Below, piece after piece: positions 1-8,330 of a stretch of 64,000 nucleotides of DNA. A program made the translations under genes and the position numbers. The notes below the pieces were generated by a model that was given only the letters and a program-made list of their open reading frames with translations, did not search any database and was not told the DNA's origin. This DNA comes from an uncultured Lachnospira sp. GTDB lineage: Bacteria > Bacillota > Clostridia > Lachnospirales > Lachnospiraceae. Each line of letters opens with the position of its first letter. Position 1 is the first letter of the stretch. The stretch is from positions 129,472-193,471 of the forward strand of contig CAJUTV010000005.1 in NCBI GenBank assembly GCA_910589305.1, read 5' to 3'.

Positions 1-1
1 A

Positions 2-844
2 TATTATCATCCTCTTGATGATATTCGTACAATACAGTCTGCTAATTCAAATAATATTGAAAACGATGGAAATAATAGCGGTCGATTAATTGCAACATCA
101 ACAAATGCAGAATCAAATGGTACACCTGAAAAAACAAACAATACAAAATCAAAAGGAATTGGCGGCGGAAACATTGTCGGGGACAGCCGTGCAGGGAAAA
201 AAGATTTGCCAATTTACTGTGTTAAAACAGATGAAAAAAAGGTTGCTTTATCGTTTGATGCTGCATGGGGCGCTGAAGATACATTAGATATTCTCAATAT
301 ACTTGACAAATATAATGTTAAGGTTACATTTTTTATGACAGGCGGCTGGGTGAAAGAATATCCAGATATGGTAAAAGAAATTTATGCTCGCGGACATGAT
401 TTAGGCAATCACAGTGAAAATCATAAACAGATGAGTAAATTATCAGAGGCTGAACAAATACAAGAAATTTCTGCTGTTGATGCAAAAATAAAAGAAATTA
501 CAGGATATGATTGTTTCTTGTTTCGACCACCATATGGGGATTATAATTCTACATTGATAAAAACTACATATGGAATAAATCATTATCCGATTCAGTGGGA
601 TGTTGATAGTTTAGATTGGAAGGATTATGGCGTATCCAATATTATAAAAACAGTTACACAGCATAAAGCTTTAGGGAATGGTTCCATTATTCTTATGCAC
701 AATGGGGCAAAATATACAGCACAGGCTTTGGAAACCGTTATTACTAGTCTGCAAGAACAAGGTTACACGCTGGTACCAATTTCACAATTAATTATAAAAG
801 ATAATTTTCATATGGATGGCACAGGCAGACAGATTGCCAATTAA
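2..844 (+). CDS. Polysaccharide deacetylase family protein (5' end outside window)
   Basis: The frame is open from base 2, so the N-terminus (signal or anchor and the rest of a linker) lies outside the window; 280 residues are visible. The first about 65 residues are Ser/Asn/Gly-rich, as in a cell-wall spacer. The catalytic NodB-type domain follows: KKVALSFDAAWG carries the first metal/catalytic Asp (the usual TFDDG appears as SFDAAWG, a form common in spore-cortex and PdaB-like enzymes), GHDLGNHSENH supplies the two zinc His, FRPPYGDYN is motif 3, and ILMHNGAKYT the late His. Such enzymes remove acetyl groups from peptidoglycan or other N-acetylated glycans outside the cell. A terminator follows at 888. 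An in-frame TTG near 206 is unlikely to be the start, because coding character continues upstream. Confidence 0.88.
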   Translation, partial: YYHPLDDIRTIQSANSNNIENDGNNSGRLIATSTNAESNGTPEKTNNTKSKGIGGGNIVGDSRAGKKDLPIYCVKTDEKKVALSFDAAWGAEDTLDILNILDKYNVKVTFFMTGGWVKEYPDMVKEIYARGHDLGNHSENHKQMSKLSEAEQIQEISAVDAKIKEITGYDCFLFRPPYGDYNSTLIKTTYGINHYPIQWDVDSLDWKDYGVSNIIKTVTQHKALGNGSIILMHNGAKYTAQALETVITSLQEQGYTLVPISQLIIKDNFHMDGTGRQIAN

Positions 845-887
845 ATATATTGCCATTTTTTATAATGAACAATACAATAGCTTTATT

Positions 888-921
888 AGACCGCCCATTA
901 TATGAGCGGTCTGAATTTTTT
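888..921. terminator. Intrinsic terminator between convergent genes
   Basis: The stem AGACCGC / GCGGTCT encloses a 10-base loop and is followed by GAATTTTTTT. It lies between the deacetylase (+) and the C39 peptidase (-). The T-run supports termination on the + strand; the A/T-rich opposite flank may let it act in both directions. Confidence 0.8.
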
Positions 922-938
922 TGATATTTTTTTCTTAA

Positions 939-1967
939 TTATAGTTTGTGAAAAACCCATAAATTTTTTATTTGTCTTTCAATATTCTCATAATCCCACA
1001 GCATGTTACTTCGTATAGTACTGTTTGGGTCATTCACCATAAGTTTTCCGTTTTTAACTCCTATAAGAACAATAAAATGTCCTGCTGACGTAAAATCTCC
1101 TGCTCGCATACTGCATATTATCGGATTGCCGTTTTCAAGCTCATTAAAAATTTTATTTTTATTGAGACTTGTTTCTGTCCCCTGTATACCAAATGCTTTT
1201 GCGCCTTGTGTCATCATGTTCCATGCTGTTCCGACATTCGGCTGGTAGTAACCGTTCTGATGTGCATAATCTGCCACTTTGTCTGGTGTTGCTTGAGCGT
1301 TTTTTGTAAGTGCAACTGCTACCATAGAAATACAAGTCGGAGCGCAGCCTGACAGCGCAATTGTATCATCTCCATAATCCGCGTACCCCCAACGCTTATC
1401 CCACTGTATAAAAAGAGGAAATTTCTTCTGAAGTTCCTCTGATGTAAGTCCGTCGCTCACTGTATGCTCTGCTGTTGGATACCCTTTGACATAATCTATC
1501 ATATCTGGGTTATTGCCAAGAGCTGCAAGCAGATTATTTGGATATTTTTCCATATTATCATATATTTCCTGAAAAGTCGGATATTTTTTGCACAGCTCAG
1601 AAATTCTTATTCTAATTTCCTCACCTTCCCGTGCTTTTGGACGCTCGAATGAATACTTGATAATATTTTGATTTGCAGCCTGCTGTTCATTATCTGATGT
1701 GGCTTTTGATGTTTTTACTGCCGTTTTGCTATTATCAGACATGGTATTATGGACTTTCTGTGATGCCGCATTGGAGTTATTGTCAGTTGGCTTTATTACA
1801 TATTTAATGCACAGAACAACGGATGCAACAAGCAGTGCCAACATGCACAAGTTGCATGTGAGTTGTGCTATTTTCTTTTTTCTACGTCTTGCAGTGTTTT
1901 TTCTTCTTCTTTTTATTTTTTCCATCTCATCAGACGGAATATTCCATTCCTCATTTTTGTTGCTCAT
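939..1967 (-). CDS. C39-like (papain-fold) peptidase with N-terminal membrane anchor
   Basis: This 342-residue protein has a basic cytoplasmic start (KRRRKNTARRRKKK), one membrane segment at about residues 35-57, a Ser/Asn/Thr-rich spacer, and a Peptidase_C39_2-type domain at about 185-342. The active-site Cys is in LSGCAPTCISMV and the His in AGHFIVLIGV, followed by MVNDPN, which suits the third catalytic position. It should act outside the membrane on a peptide or peptidoglycan cross-bridge; the substrate is unknown. The start is fixed by AGGGAGG six bases upstream. Its promoter region carries the same tandem direct repeat found ahead of vanW (see 2134-2156), so it may belong to the VanRS regulon. 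It converges with the deacetylase and diverges from the methyltransferase. Confidence 0.85.
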   Translation of the reverse strand: MSNKNEEWNIPSDEMEKIKRRRKNTARRRKKKIAQLTCNLCMLALLVASVVLCIKYVIKPTDNNSNAASQKVHNTMSDNSKTAVKTSKATSDNEQQAANQNIIKYSFERPKAREGEEIRIRISELCKKYPTFQEIYDNMEKYPNNLLAALGNNPDMIDYVKGYPTAEHTVSDGLTSEELQKKFPLFIQWDKRWGYADYGDDTIALSGCAPTCISMVAVALTKNAQATPDKVADYAHQNGYYQPNVGTAWNMMTQGAKAFGIQGTETSLNKNKIFNELENGNPIICSMRAGDFTSAGHFIVLIGVKNGKLMVNDPNSTIRSNMLWDYENIERQIKNLWVFHKL

Positions 1968-2417
1968 TTTTTCCTCCCTGTTTAAACATGCTTTTCAATA
2001 GTAAAACAAAATATCAAAACATATACAAAAATATATTTTTTTATATTATGTATCTTTTTGTTTTAAATATATTGTAACATAATACATTTTTAATATTTTT
2101 ATTTTATATTAGTATATTATTTTATTTTCTTCACAAATTTCTTACGAATTTCTTACCTTTAGTTTATAAGGGAATATGGGCAGGGCATAAGAAATGTATT
2201 TTTATAAAAGATAAATACTTTATGGTAAAACTGCGTAGTATCTTGTATAATGATTTGTATACAACTCTCCATTCTGCAAATAAAGAATGGAAAAAATGTT
2301 TGTTCTATGAGTTTATGTAAAGATGACAAAAGGAATTATAAATAGGTGTTTGTTTATTTTGAAAATAGATGAATTTATGATAAACCGATTACAGATAAGA
2401 TTTGGAGAATATATTAT
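1968..2417. other. Divergent intergenic region
   Basis: These 450 AT-rich bases hold the promoter regions of the C39 peptidase (-) and the methyltransferase (+). Apart from the operator-like repeat at 2134-2156 and a GGAG ribosome site at 2404, I see no gene or structured RNA here. Confidence 0.6.
2134..2156 (-). promoter_or_regulatory. Putative VanR operator ahead of the C39 peptidase
   Basis: On the minus strand this reads GTAAGAAATT CGTAAGAAAT TTG: two direct copies of a GTAAGAAATT unit about one helical turn apart. The second copy, TCGTAAGAAATT, fits the consensus reported for VanR binding, TCGTANGAAAWT. All 23 bases are identical to 37631-37653, ahead of vanW. A -10-like TAATAT begins 14 bases after the repeat, the same spacing as in the vanW copy. 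The similarity is seen directly; regulation is inferred. Confidence 0.65.
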
Positions 2418-3218
2418 ATGGAAATAATAAATAAAGCAATCGATGATGGAAAAGCCTTTGATTGGGGAAGAACATCTGCGGATTATGCCAAGTATCGAGA
2501 TATTTATCCCCAAATATTTTATGAAAAAATTGTACACAGAAACCTTTGTGTAAAAGGGCAGAATGTGTTGGATTTAGGTACAGGCACAGGTGTTCTTCCT
2601 AGAAATATGTATCGTTTTGGTGCCACATGGCATGCAGCCGATATTTCTGAAAATCAAATTGAGCAGGCAAAAAAACTTTCGGATAAATTGGGTATGAATA
2701 TTGCATATCAGACAGCCGCCGCAGAAGATATTAATTTTCCAGATGATACATTTGATGTTATAACGGCTTGCCAGTGTTTTTGGTATTTTGACCATGAAAA
2801 AATAATGCCAAAATTGTCGCATATGTTAAAGAAAAATGGACGCTTGCTGTTGCTATATATGGCATGGCTTCCTTTTGAAGATGTGATTGCAGGTGCAAGT
2901 GAACGTTTAGTATTAAAATATAATCCTAAATGGACAGGAGCCAGAGAAACTATGCATCCAATACAAGTTCCCGACTGTGTGTATCAAATGTTTGAGTCTG
3001 TATACCATGAGGAGTATGTGGTTAATGTACCATTTACAAGACAAACTTGGCATGGAAGAATGAAAGCGTGTCGCGGTGTTGGTGCTTCTTTATCACAGGA
3101 ACAAATAAAAACATGGGAGATGGAACATTATAAATTATTGCAGGATATTGCGCCTGATAAATTTGAAGTAAAACATTATGCGGCGATGCTAGAGTTAAAA
3201 AAGCGTTCTATTCAATAG
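2418..3218 (+). CDS. Class I SAM-dependent methyltransferase
   Basis: This is a 266-residue single-domain protein. The SAM-binding motif I is VLDLGTGTGVLPRNM (about residues 51-65), followed by the acidic strand-2 end HAADISENQIEQA and the post-motif region EDINFPDDTFDVITACQCFWYF, as in Methyltransf_11/UbiE-like enzymes. The substrate cannot be told from sequence; a small molecule is usual for this family. The start is ATG with GGAG 10 bases upstream. The gene stands alone and its last codons overlap the end of a broken minus-strand gene (3208-3430). Confidence 0.85.
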   Translation: MEIINKAIDDGKAFDWGRTSADYAKYRDIYPQIFYEKIVHRNLCVKGQNVLDLGTGTGVLPRNMYRFGATWHAADISENQIEQAKKLSDKLGMNIAYQTAAAEDINFPDDTFDVITACQCFWYFDHEKIMPKLSHMLKKNGRLLLLYMAWLPFEDVIAGASERLVLKYNPKWTGARETMHPIQVPDCVYQMFESVYHEEYVVNVPFTRQTWHGRMKACRGVGASLSQEQIKTWEMEHYKLLQDIAPDKFEVKHYAAMLELKKRSIQ

Positions 3219-3430
3219 CTTTTATTCCCATTTCGGATAATTTTTTTAAATTATCCTGCATGTTTTTTAACATTTCAGGTGAATGTCCAGTCCAGTTGAT
3301 AACTTCAGCAACAACCTTTAAAGGATGTTTTGTTCGATAGGATTTTGTTGGATTGCCAGGAAATTTTTTATCGGTTACATTGGGGTCATCTTCAAATTCT
3401 CCTGTTGGCTCTACAACTCTTGTTATTCAA
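3208..3430 (-). pseudogene. C-terminal remnant of an unidentified gene
   Basis: On the minus strand an open frame of about 70 codons runs from just after an in-frame TGA near 3425 to a stop at 3208-3210. The translation looks like real protein (for example FPGNPTKSYRTKHPLKVVAE and NWTGHSPEMLKNMQDNLKK) but has no start codon or ribosome site, and dapF occupies the sequence upstream. I read it as the tail of a gene whose 5' part was lost. I do not recognise the family. Its stop codon overlaps the methyltransferase end by 11 bases. Confidence 0.45.
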
Positions 3431-3502
3431 AAATTCATATGTTATAATCAAAAGGGCAAAAGGAAAAATTCGTTTTATATCAATGAAAGGGGAAGTAATA
3501 TA

Positions 3503-4378
3503 TTGAAATTTACAAAGATGCATGGCACTGGCAACGATTACATTTATGTTGATTGTACAAAAAGTACACTGGATAATCCATCAAAAATAGCTGTAAAAGT
3601 TAGTGATAGACATTTTGGGATAGGCTCGGACGGTCTTATTCTTATAAAAAAATCAGATAGAGCCGATTTTTTTATGGAGATGTATAATGCAGATGGTTCA
3701 GAGGGCAAAATGTGCGGCAATGGGATTCGATGTGTTGGCAAATATGTATATGAACATCATCTTACCCAAAAAACAGAGATTAGAATTGACACATTATCTG
3801 GTATAAAAATGCTGCGGCTTTTTATAGATGATAGCGGAAATGTGAAAAATGTGTCTGTGGATATGGGAGCGCCGATTCTTGAACCGAAAAATATACCTGT
3901 GGCTGCCAATCTATTTAAAATATCAAATGAAGATACAAATCCGATTTTGTTAAAATCATTAATGGTTGGTGACAGAGAGTATAAAGTATCTTGTGTTTCA
4001 GTAGGAAATCCCCATGTTGTTCTATATTTAGATAAAGAGATGGATATTAAAGAACTGGACATTGAAAAAATTGGACCTTTGTTTGAAAAGCATGAGGCTT
4101 TTCCAGAAGGGATTAATACAGAATTTATACAAGTGGTAGATGAGAAAAATTTAAATATGCGTGTGTGGGAACGCGGCTCTGGTGAGACGTTTGCCTGTGG
4201 AACAGGAGCCTGTGCAAGTGCAGTAGCAACCATTTTGAATGGACTGTGTGATGACTGTGTTACCGTTCATTTGTTAGGAGGAGACCTTAAAGTAACTTGG
4301 GATAGAGAAAAAAATACAGTGATAATGGAAGGGTCGGCACAGACCATATGCGAAGGAGAATATTATGAAAATGATTGA
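3503..4378 (+). CDS. dapF: Diaminopimelate epimerase
   Basis: DapF interconverts LL- and meso-diaminopimelate for lysine and peptidoglycan synthesis, in the cytoplasm. I chose the TTG at 3503 because GAAAGGGGAAG lies just upstream and the protein then begins LKFTKMHGTGNDYIYVD, the family N-terminus; the longer upstream frame is antisense to a gene remnant. The length of 291 residues is close to the usual 275. The first active Cys is in DGSEGKMCGNGIRCVGKYVY, the second in GSGETFACGTGACASAVA. The adjacent fchA start codon lies inside the last codons of dapF, so the two are translationally coupled. Confidence 0.95.
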   Translation: MKFTKMHGTGNDYIYVDCTKSTLDNPSKIAVKVSDRHFGIGSDGLILIKKSDRADFFMEMYNADGSEGKMCGNGIRCVGKYVYEHHLTQKTEIRIDTLSGIKMLRLFIDDSGNVKNVSVDMGAPILEPKNIPVAANLFKISNEDTNPILLKSLMVGDREYKVSCVSVGNPHVVLYLDKEMDIKELDIEKIGPLFEKHEAFPEGINTEFIQVVDEKNLNMRVWERGSGETFACGTGACASAVATILNGLCDDCVTVHLLGGDLKVTWDREKNTVIMEGSAQTICEGEYYEND

Positions 4379-4997
4379 TGGAAATATGAAAGATTTTGTT
4401 AAGGAGCTGGGTTCTTCGGCACCTGTTCCGGGCGGCGGCGGTGCCAGTGCGCTTGTGGCAGCTTTGGCTGTTTCTTTAGGAACAATGGTGGCAAATCTTA
4501 CAACAGGAAAGAAAAAATATGCCCAGTATCAGGAAGAGATAGAAAAATCAATAGAAAAGGGAGAAAAACTGGCAGCAGAACTGGCGGAATATATGGACAA
4601 AGATGCCCAATGTTTTTTGCCATTGTCAAAAGCATATGGATTGCCAAAAGATACGCCAGAGCAGATAGAAGAACGCAATCAGATTTTAGAAAAATTACTG
4701 AAAAATGCAAGTGAAACACCTTTAGAATTGATGAAAAAAATCGTGGAATCAATGGAGTTGTTAGACCGACTGTCTGTTATAGGCAGCAATCTTGCTATAA
4801 GCGATGTAGGCGTTGGGATTCAGTTTGCAAAGGCGGCATTAAATGGCGCTTCATTAAATGTATTTATCAATACCAATCTTATGAAAAATAAAGAGGTTGC
4901 TTTCGATATGAATCAAAAGGCAGACGAATTGTTGAAGAGGGGAAATGATATTGCAGATAAAGTGTATGGTGTTGTTATGGAAAAGGTAAGACCATAA
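4365..4997 (+). CDS. fchA: Cyclodeaminase/cyclohydrolase family protein (FchA-type methenyl-THF cyclohydrolase)
   Basis: This 210-residue, largely helical protein of the formiminotransferase-cyclodeaminase fold carries the family signature SSAPVPGGGGASALVAALA near the N-terminus and DVGVGIQFAKAALNGASLNV near the C-terminus. Stand-alone members act as 5,10-methenyltetrahydrofolate cyclohydrolase. The ATG at 4365 sits behind AAGGAG and overlaps the end of dapF by 14 bases. folD starts 71 bases downstream. That FolD has lost two of the residues needed for its own cyclohydrolase reaction, which makes a real cyclohydrolase role for this protein likely. Confidence 0.85.
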   Translation: MKMIDGNMKDFVKELGSSAPVPGGGGASALVAALAVSLGTMVANLTTGKKKYAQYQEEIEKSIEKGEKLAAELAEYMDKDAQCFLPLSKAYGLPKDTPEQIEERNQILEKLLKNASETPLELMKKIVESMELLDRLSVIGSNLAISDVGVGIQFAKAALNGASLNVFINTNLMKNKEVAFDMNQKADELLKRGNDIADKVYGVVMEKVRP

Positions 4998-5068
4998 AGT
5001 ACAAAAAGGCTATTTAAGTTGAAGCTTTAAATAAGTGCAAGAAAGCTGCTTCAATATGGAGGTTTACA

Positions 5069-5905
5069 ATGGAAATTTTAAAAGGGTTACCAGTAGCAAA
5101 TGCAATCAATGAAAAATTGATAGAAGAACAAAAAAATTTAAAAGGTGCGATTGCGCATCTTGCTATTATTCGAGTTGGTGAAAAACCAGATGACTGCTCT
5201 TATGAGAGAGGCGCAAAAAAGAAAATGGAAAAACTTGGTTTTCGCTGTTCTTCTTTTGTATTTGATGCAGATATTGATAATGAGACATTTCAAAAAGAAT
5301 TTGACACCATCAATAATAATGATGATATTGATGGTATCCTCTTACTTCGTCCGCTGCCAAAGCATCTTGATGAAAAGTCAATAGAAAATAGGATTCATCC
5401 AAGAAAAGATTTAGATGGTATTTCTCCATTAAATCTTGCTAAAGTATTTGCAGGAGATGATACAGGATATGCTCCATGTACGGCAGAAGCGGTTATTGAA
5501 ATGTTGGATTATGCAGGGATTGATTTAAAGGGAAAGCGTGTTACTGTAGTGGGGAGAAGTCTTGTTATAGGAAAGCCAGTGACAATGCTATTGATGAAAA
5601 AAAATGCAACGGTGACAGTATGTCATACAAAGACCAACGACTTAATTGCAGAATGCAAAAGAGCGGAAGTGCTTGTTGCAGCGGCAGGTTCTGCAAAGAT
5701 GATAAAATCAGAACATGTTGCAAAGGATGCTATTGTCATTGATGTTGGTATTAATGTTGATGATGAAGGCAATTTGTGCGGTGATGTAGACTTTGATGGC
5801 ATTACAGCGATTGCAGGTATGGCAAGTCCTGTTCCGGGAGGTGTTGGTTCTGTAACAACGTCTGTTCTTGCAAAACATTTAATGAAAGCAGCAATGTCCA
5901 GATAA
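5069..5905 (+). CDS. folD: FolD-type methylene-THF dehydrogenase, cyclohydrolase site apparently lost
   Basis: This 278-residue protein is co-linear with FolD. The NADP-binding region VVGRSLVIGKPVTMLLM, the tail PVPGGVGSVTTSVLAKH and the conserved KDLDGISPLN Asp are present. Aligned by eye with E. coli FolD around the invariant Tyr (here Tyr45 in CSYERGAKKKM), the catalytic Lys at Tyr+4 is Ala49. In the next motif, where most enzymes have VQLPLP, this protein has LLRPLP, so the active-site Gln is also missing. It is probably a dehydrogenase only, with the hydrolase step supplied by the adjacent fchA. The ribosome site GGAGG lies 7 bases before the ATG. Confidence 0.9.
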   Translation: MEILKGLPVANAINEKLIEEQKNLKGAIAHLAIIRVGEKPDDCSYERGAKKKMEKLGFRCSSFVFDADIDNETFQKEFDTINNNDDIDGILLLRPLPKHLDEKSIENRIHPRKDLDGISPLNLAKVFAGDDTGYAPCTAEAVIEMLDYAGIDLKGKRVTVVGRSLVIGKPVTMLLMKKNATVTVCHTKTNDLIAECKRAEVLVAAAGSAKMIKSEHVAKDAIVIDVGINVDDEGNLCGDVDFDGITAIAGMASPVPGGVGSVTTSVLAKHLMKAAMSR

Positions 5906-6126
5906 TGCAAGTATAGGGTGCAGACAGACAAATAAAATTTAACCATAATAAGTAAGTCTCTCATTTTAATATTGTAGAAATATAAACACAGATGAGAACG
6001 TGCATATTTCAGTGGAGATATAAGCTTTCGTAAATCAGCAATAAAATTATAGGAATAAAGCAAATGACAATTATTTTTAATGCTATTATATTTTAAATAT
6101 TAAAATTATATTTTAAATAATTACAC

Positions 6127-6155
6127 TTGAAATTATAAGTAATATATGGTAGTAT
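6127..6155 (+). promoter_or_regulatory. Promoter of the aspS T-box leader
   Basis: TTGAAA at 6127, a 17-base spacer, then TAGTAT at 6150. It lies just upstream of the start of the T-box structure, where the aspS leader transcript should begin. Confidence 0.6.
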
Positions 6156-6169
6156 CAATTTCAAATCAG

Positions 6170-6462
6170 ATATTAAAATGCTATGAAAGAGACTGCTTTT
6201 TATGGAACCTGACAGGAAAGATGCGTCACCGGCTGAGAGCGCACACAGGGAATTATCAAGTGGAACACTCTGGAGCAGAATAGTTGAAAAAGCTTGTTTG
6301 GATAGCAGATAGGTTTTAGTAGGTTATTACGTATACATGCGTTAAATGTTTTAGAGATAAATAAAAGAAAAACGCTTTTATTTAATTGCGGGTGGTACCG
6401 CGAATCCGATTAAACAGTCAATTCGCCCCGAAGTACATCTTTTGATGTGCTTCGGTTTTTTG
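6170..6462 (+). promoter_or_regulatory. T-box leader controlling aspS
   Basis: Stem I begins around the GAAAGAGACTGC segment and closes near CTCTGGAGCAG. The conserved T-box/antiterminator sequence GCGGGTGGTACCGCG is at about 6388-6402, followed by a terminator hairpin with stem CCGAAGTACATC / GATGTGCTTCGG and a T-run (6427-6461). Uncharged tRNA pairing with the GGTACC bulge would favour the antiterminator. I could not assign the specifier with confidence: no GAC or GAT occurs on the 3' arm of Stem I, but overlapping GAA and AAC do at 6263-6266. Because GatCAB genes follow downstream, an Asn or Glu/Asn specifier is conceivable. Confidence 0.9.
6427..6461 (+). terminator. T-box regulated terminator
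   Basis: A 12-pair stem (one G-U) with a TTTT loop, followed by TTTTTT. Its 5' strand competes with the antiterminator around GGTGGTACC. Confidence 0.85.
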
Positions 6463-6589
6463 ATGCACGAATTTGTGCGAAAGAAAGTAATATACAAGAA
6501 ATATTTAACATAGGTATACGTTTAATCAGAGTTTATATTTGATATAATAAATAAAAAAGTAAGCATTTATAGAATGAGAAGGAGGGCTT

Positions 6590-8326
6590 ATGTACAGAGA
6601 TAGGACATTAGATAAGATAAGTGAGGCAGATATTGACAGCACATTAAGGGTTGCTGGCTGGGTAGAAAATATCCGTGACCATGGTGGTGTGTCTTTTATT
6701 GATTTAAGAGATATGTATGGTGTATTGCAGGTTGTTATTAGAAATACAGAACTTCTTAAAGGAATAAAGAAAGAAGAGTGTATCAGCATTGAAGGAATGA
6801 TAGAAAAAAGAGATGAGGAAACCTATAATCCTAAAATACAATCAGGTACAATTGAGCTTGATGCAAAAGAAATTACAGTGCTTGGACAGGTTTATACAAC
6901 GCTTCCGTTTGAAGTGATGACATCAAAAGAGATTCGAGAAGATGTGCGTTTGAAATATCGTTATCTGGATTTAAGAAATCAAAAAGTAAAAGATAATATT
7001 ATATTTCGTTCAAAAGTGATAGCATTTTTGCGTCAAAAAATGACAGATTTAGGATTTATGGAAATCCAGACGCCAATTCTTTGTGCATCGTCGCCAGAAG
7101 GAGCCAGAGACTATATTGTTCCTTCAAGAAAATATAAGGGTAAATTTTACGCGCTGCCACAAGCACCACAGCAGTATAAGCAGCTTCTTATGGTTTCTGG
7201 TTTTGATAAATATTTTCAGATTGCACCTTGTTTTCGAGATGAGGATGCAAGAGCAGACCGTTCACCGGGAGAATTTTATCAGCTTGATTTTGAGATGAGT
7301 TTTGCCACACAAGAAGATGTATTTCGAGTGGGAGAGGAAGTTCTTACAGAAACATTTGAGCAATTTGCCCCAGAAGGCTATACTGTGACAAAAGCACCTT
7401 ATCCAGTAATAAGCTATAAGCAGGCTATGTTAGAGTTTGGCACAGATAAGCCAGACCTTCGCAATCCGCTTAGAATTATTGATGTGACAGAATTTTTCCA
7501 GAAATGTACATTTAAGCCGTTTATTGGAAAAACAGTACGAGCCGTTAAGGTTCATGCTAATATGTCAAAGGGTTTCCATGAAAAACTGCTTAAATTTGCC
7601 ACAGGCATTGGTATGGGTGGACTTGGTTATCTGGAAGTGCTTGAAGACGGCTCTTATAAGGGACCAATTGATAAATTTATTCCAGAAGATTGCAAAGAAG
7701 AATTTAAGACATTGGCAGGTCTTGAGGTTGGCGACACGATTTTCTTTATGGCAGATAAGGAAGATAGAGCAGCTTATTATGCTGGTATGATTCGTACAGA
7801 ATTGGGGCAAAAGCTTGGTTTAATAGAGGAAAAAGCATATCGTTTTTGCTATGTAAATGATTTTCCAATGTTTGAAAAAGATGCGGAAACCAAACAGATT
7901 GGGTTTACACATAATCCTTTTTCAATGCCACAAGGCGGATTGGAAGCATTAAATACAAAAAATCCATTGGATATACTTGCTTATCAATATGATATTGTTT
8001 GCAATGGTATAGAATTATCGTCAGGAGCTGTGCGAAATCATGATATGCAGATTATGATTAAAGCATTTGAAATTGCAGGATATGATGAAGAGGTATTGAA
8101 GGCTAAATTTGGTGCGCTTTATCACGCATTTCAGTTTGGCGCACCACCACATGCAGGTATGGCGCCAGGCATTGACCGAATGATTATGCTTCTTAGAAAT
8201 GAGGAGAATATTCGTGAAGTGATTGCATTTCCAATGAGCGGAACGGCTCAGGATTTAATGTGCGGCGCGCCGAATGAAGTGACCGAACAGCAGCTTCGAG
8301 AAGTTCATATAAAGGTTCGTGATTAA
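6590..8326 (+). CDS. aspS: Aspartyl-tRNA synthetase (bacterial type)
   Basis: AspRS charges tRNA-Asp, and in non-discriminating forms also tRNA-Asn. The 578-residue length and layout match the bacterial class IIb enzyme: an N-terminal OB anticodon-binding fold (VAGWVENIRDHGGVSFIDLRD), the catalytic core with motif 2 CFRDEDARADRSPGEF, a GAD insertion domain at about residues 285-400, and motif 3 GMAPGIDRMIMLL. The start ATG follows GGAGGG. It is expressed from the T-box leader upstream. gatCAB lies 1.25 kb downstream, consistent with the indirect Asn/Gln-tRNA route, but whether this enzyme is discriminating cannot be read from the sequence by eye. Confidence 0.97.
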   Translation: MYRDRTLDKISEADIDSTLRVAGWVENIRDHGGVSFIDLRDMYGVLQVVIRNTELLKGIKKEECISIEGMIEKRDEETYNPKIQSGTIELDAKEITVLGQVYTTLPFEVMTSKEIREDVRLKYRYLDLRNQKVKDNIIFRSKVIAFLRQKMTDLGFMEIQTPILCASSPEGARDYIVPSRKYKGKFYALPQAPQQYKQLLMVSGFDKYFQIAPCFRDEDARADRSPGEFYQLDFEMSFATQEDVFRVGEEVLTETFEQFAPEGYTVTKAPYPVISYKQAMLEFGTDKPDLRNPLRIIDVTEFFQKCTFKPFIGKTVRAVKVHANMSKGFHEKLLKFATGIGMGGLGYLEVLEDGSYKGPIDKFIPEDCKEEFKTLAGLEVGDTIFFMADKEDRAAYYAGMIRTELGQKLGLIEEKAYRFCYVNDFPMFEKDAETKQIGFTHNPFSMPQGGLEALNTKNPLDILAYQYDIVCNGIELSSGAVRNHDMQIMIKAFEIAGYDEEVLKAKFGALYHAFQFGAPPHAGMAPGIDRMIMLLRNEENIREVIAFPMSGTAQDLMCGAPNEVTEQQLREVHIKVRD

Positions 8327-8330
8327 ATGA

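Noticed and set aside
3353..3502. N-terminal extension of dapF in the same frame (50 residues)
   Set aside because: The family N-terminus begins at TTG 3503 with a ribosome site; the upstream codons are antisense to the remnant at 3208-3430.
3757..4233. 158-codon reverse-strand frame inside dapF
   Set aside because: Antisense shadow of conserved dapF sequence.
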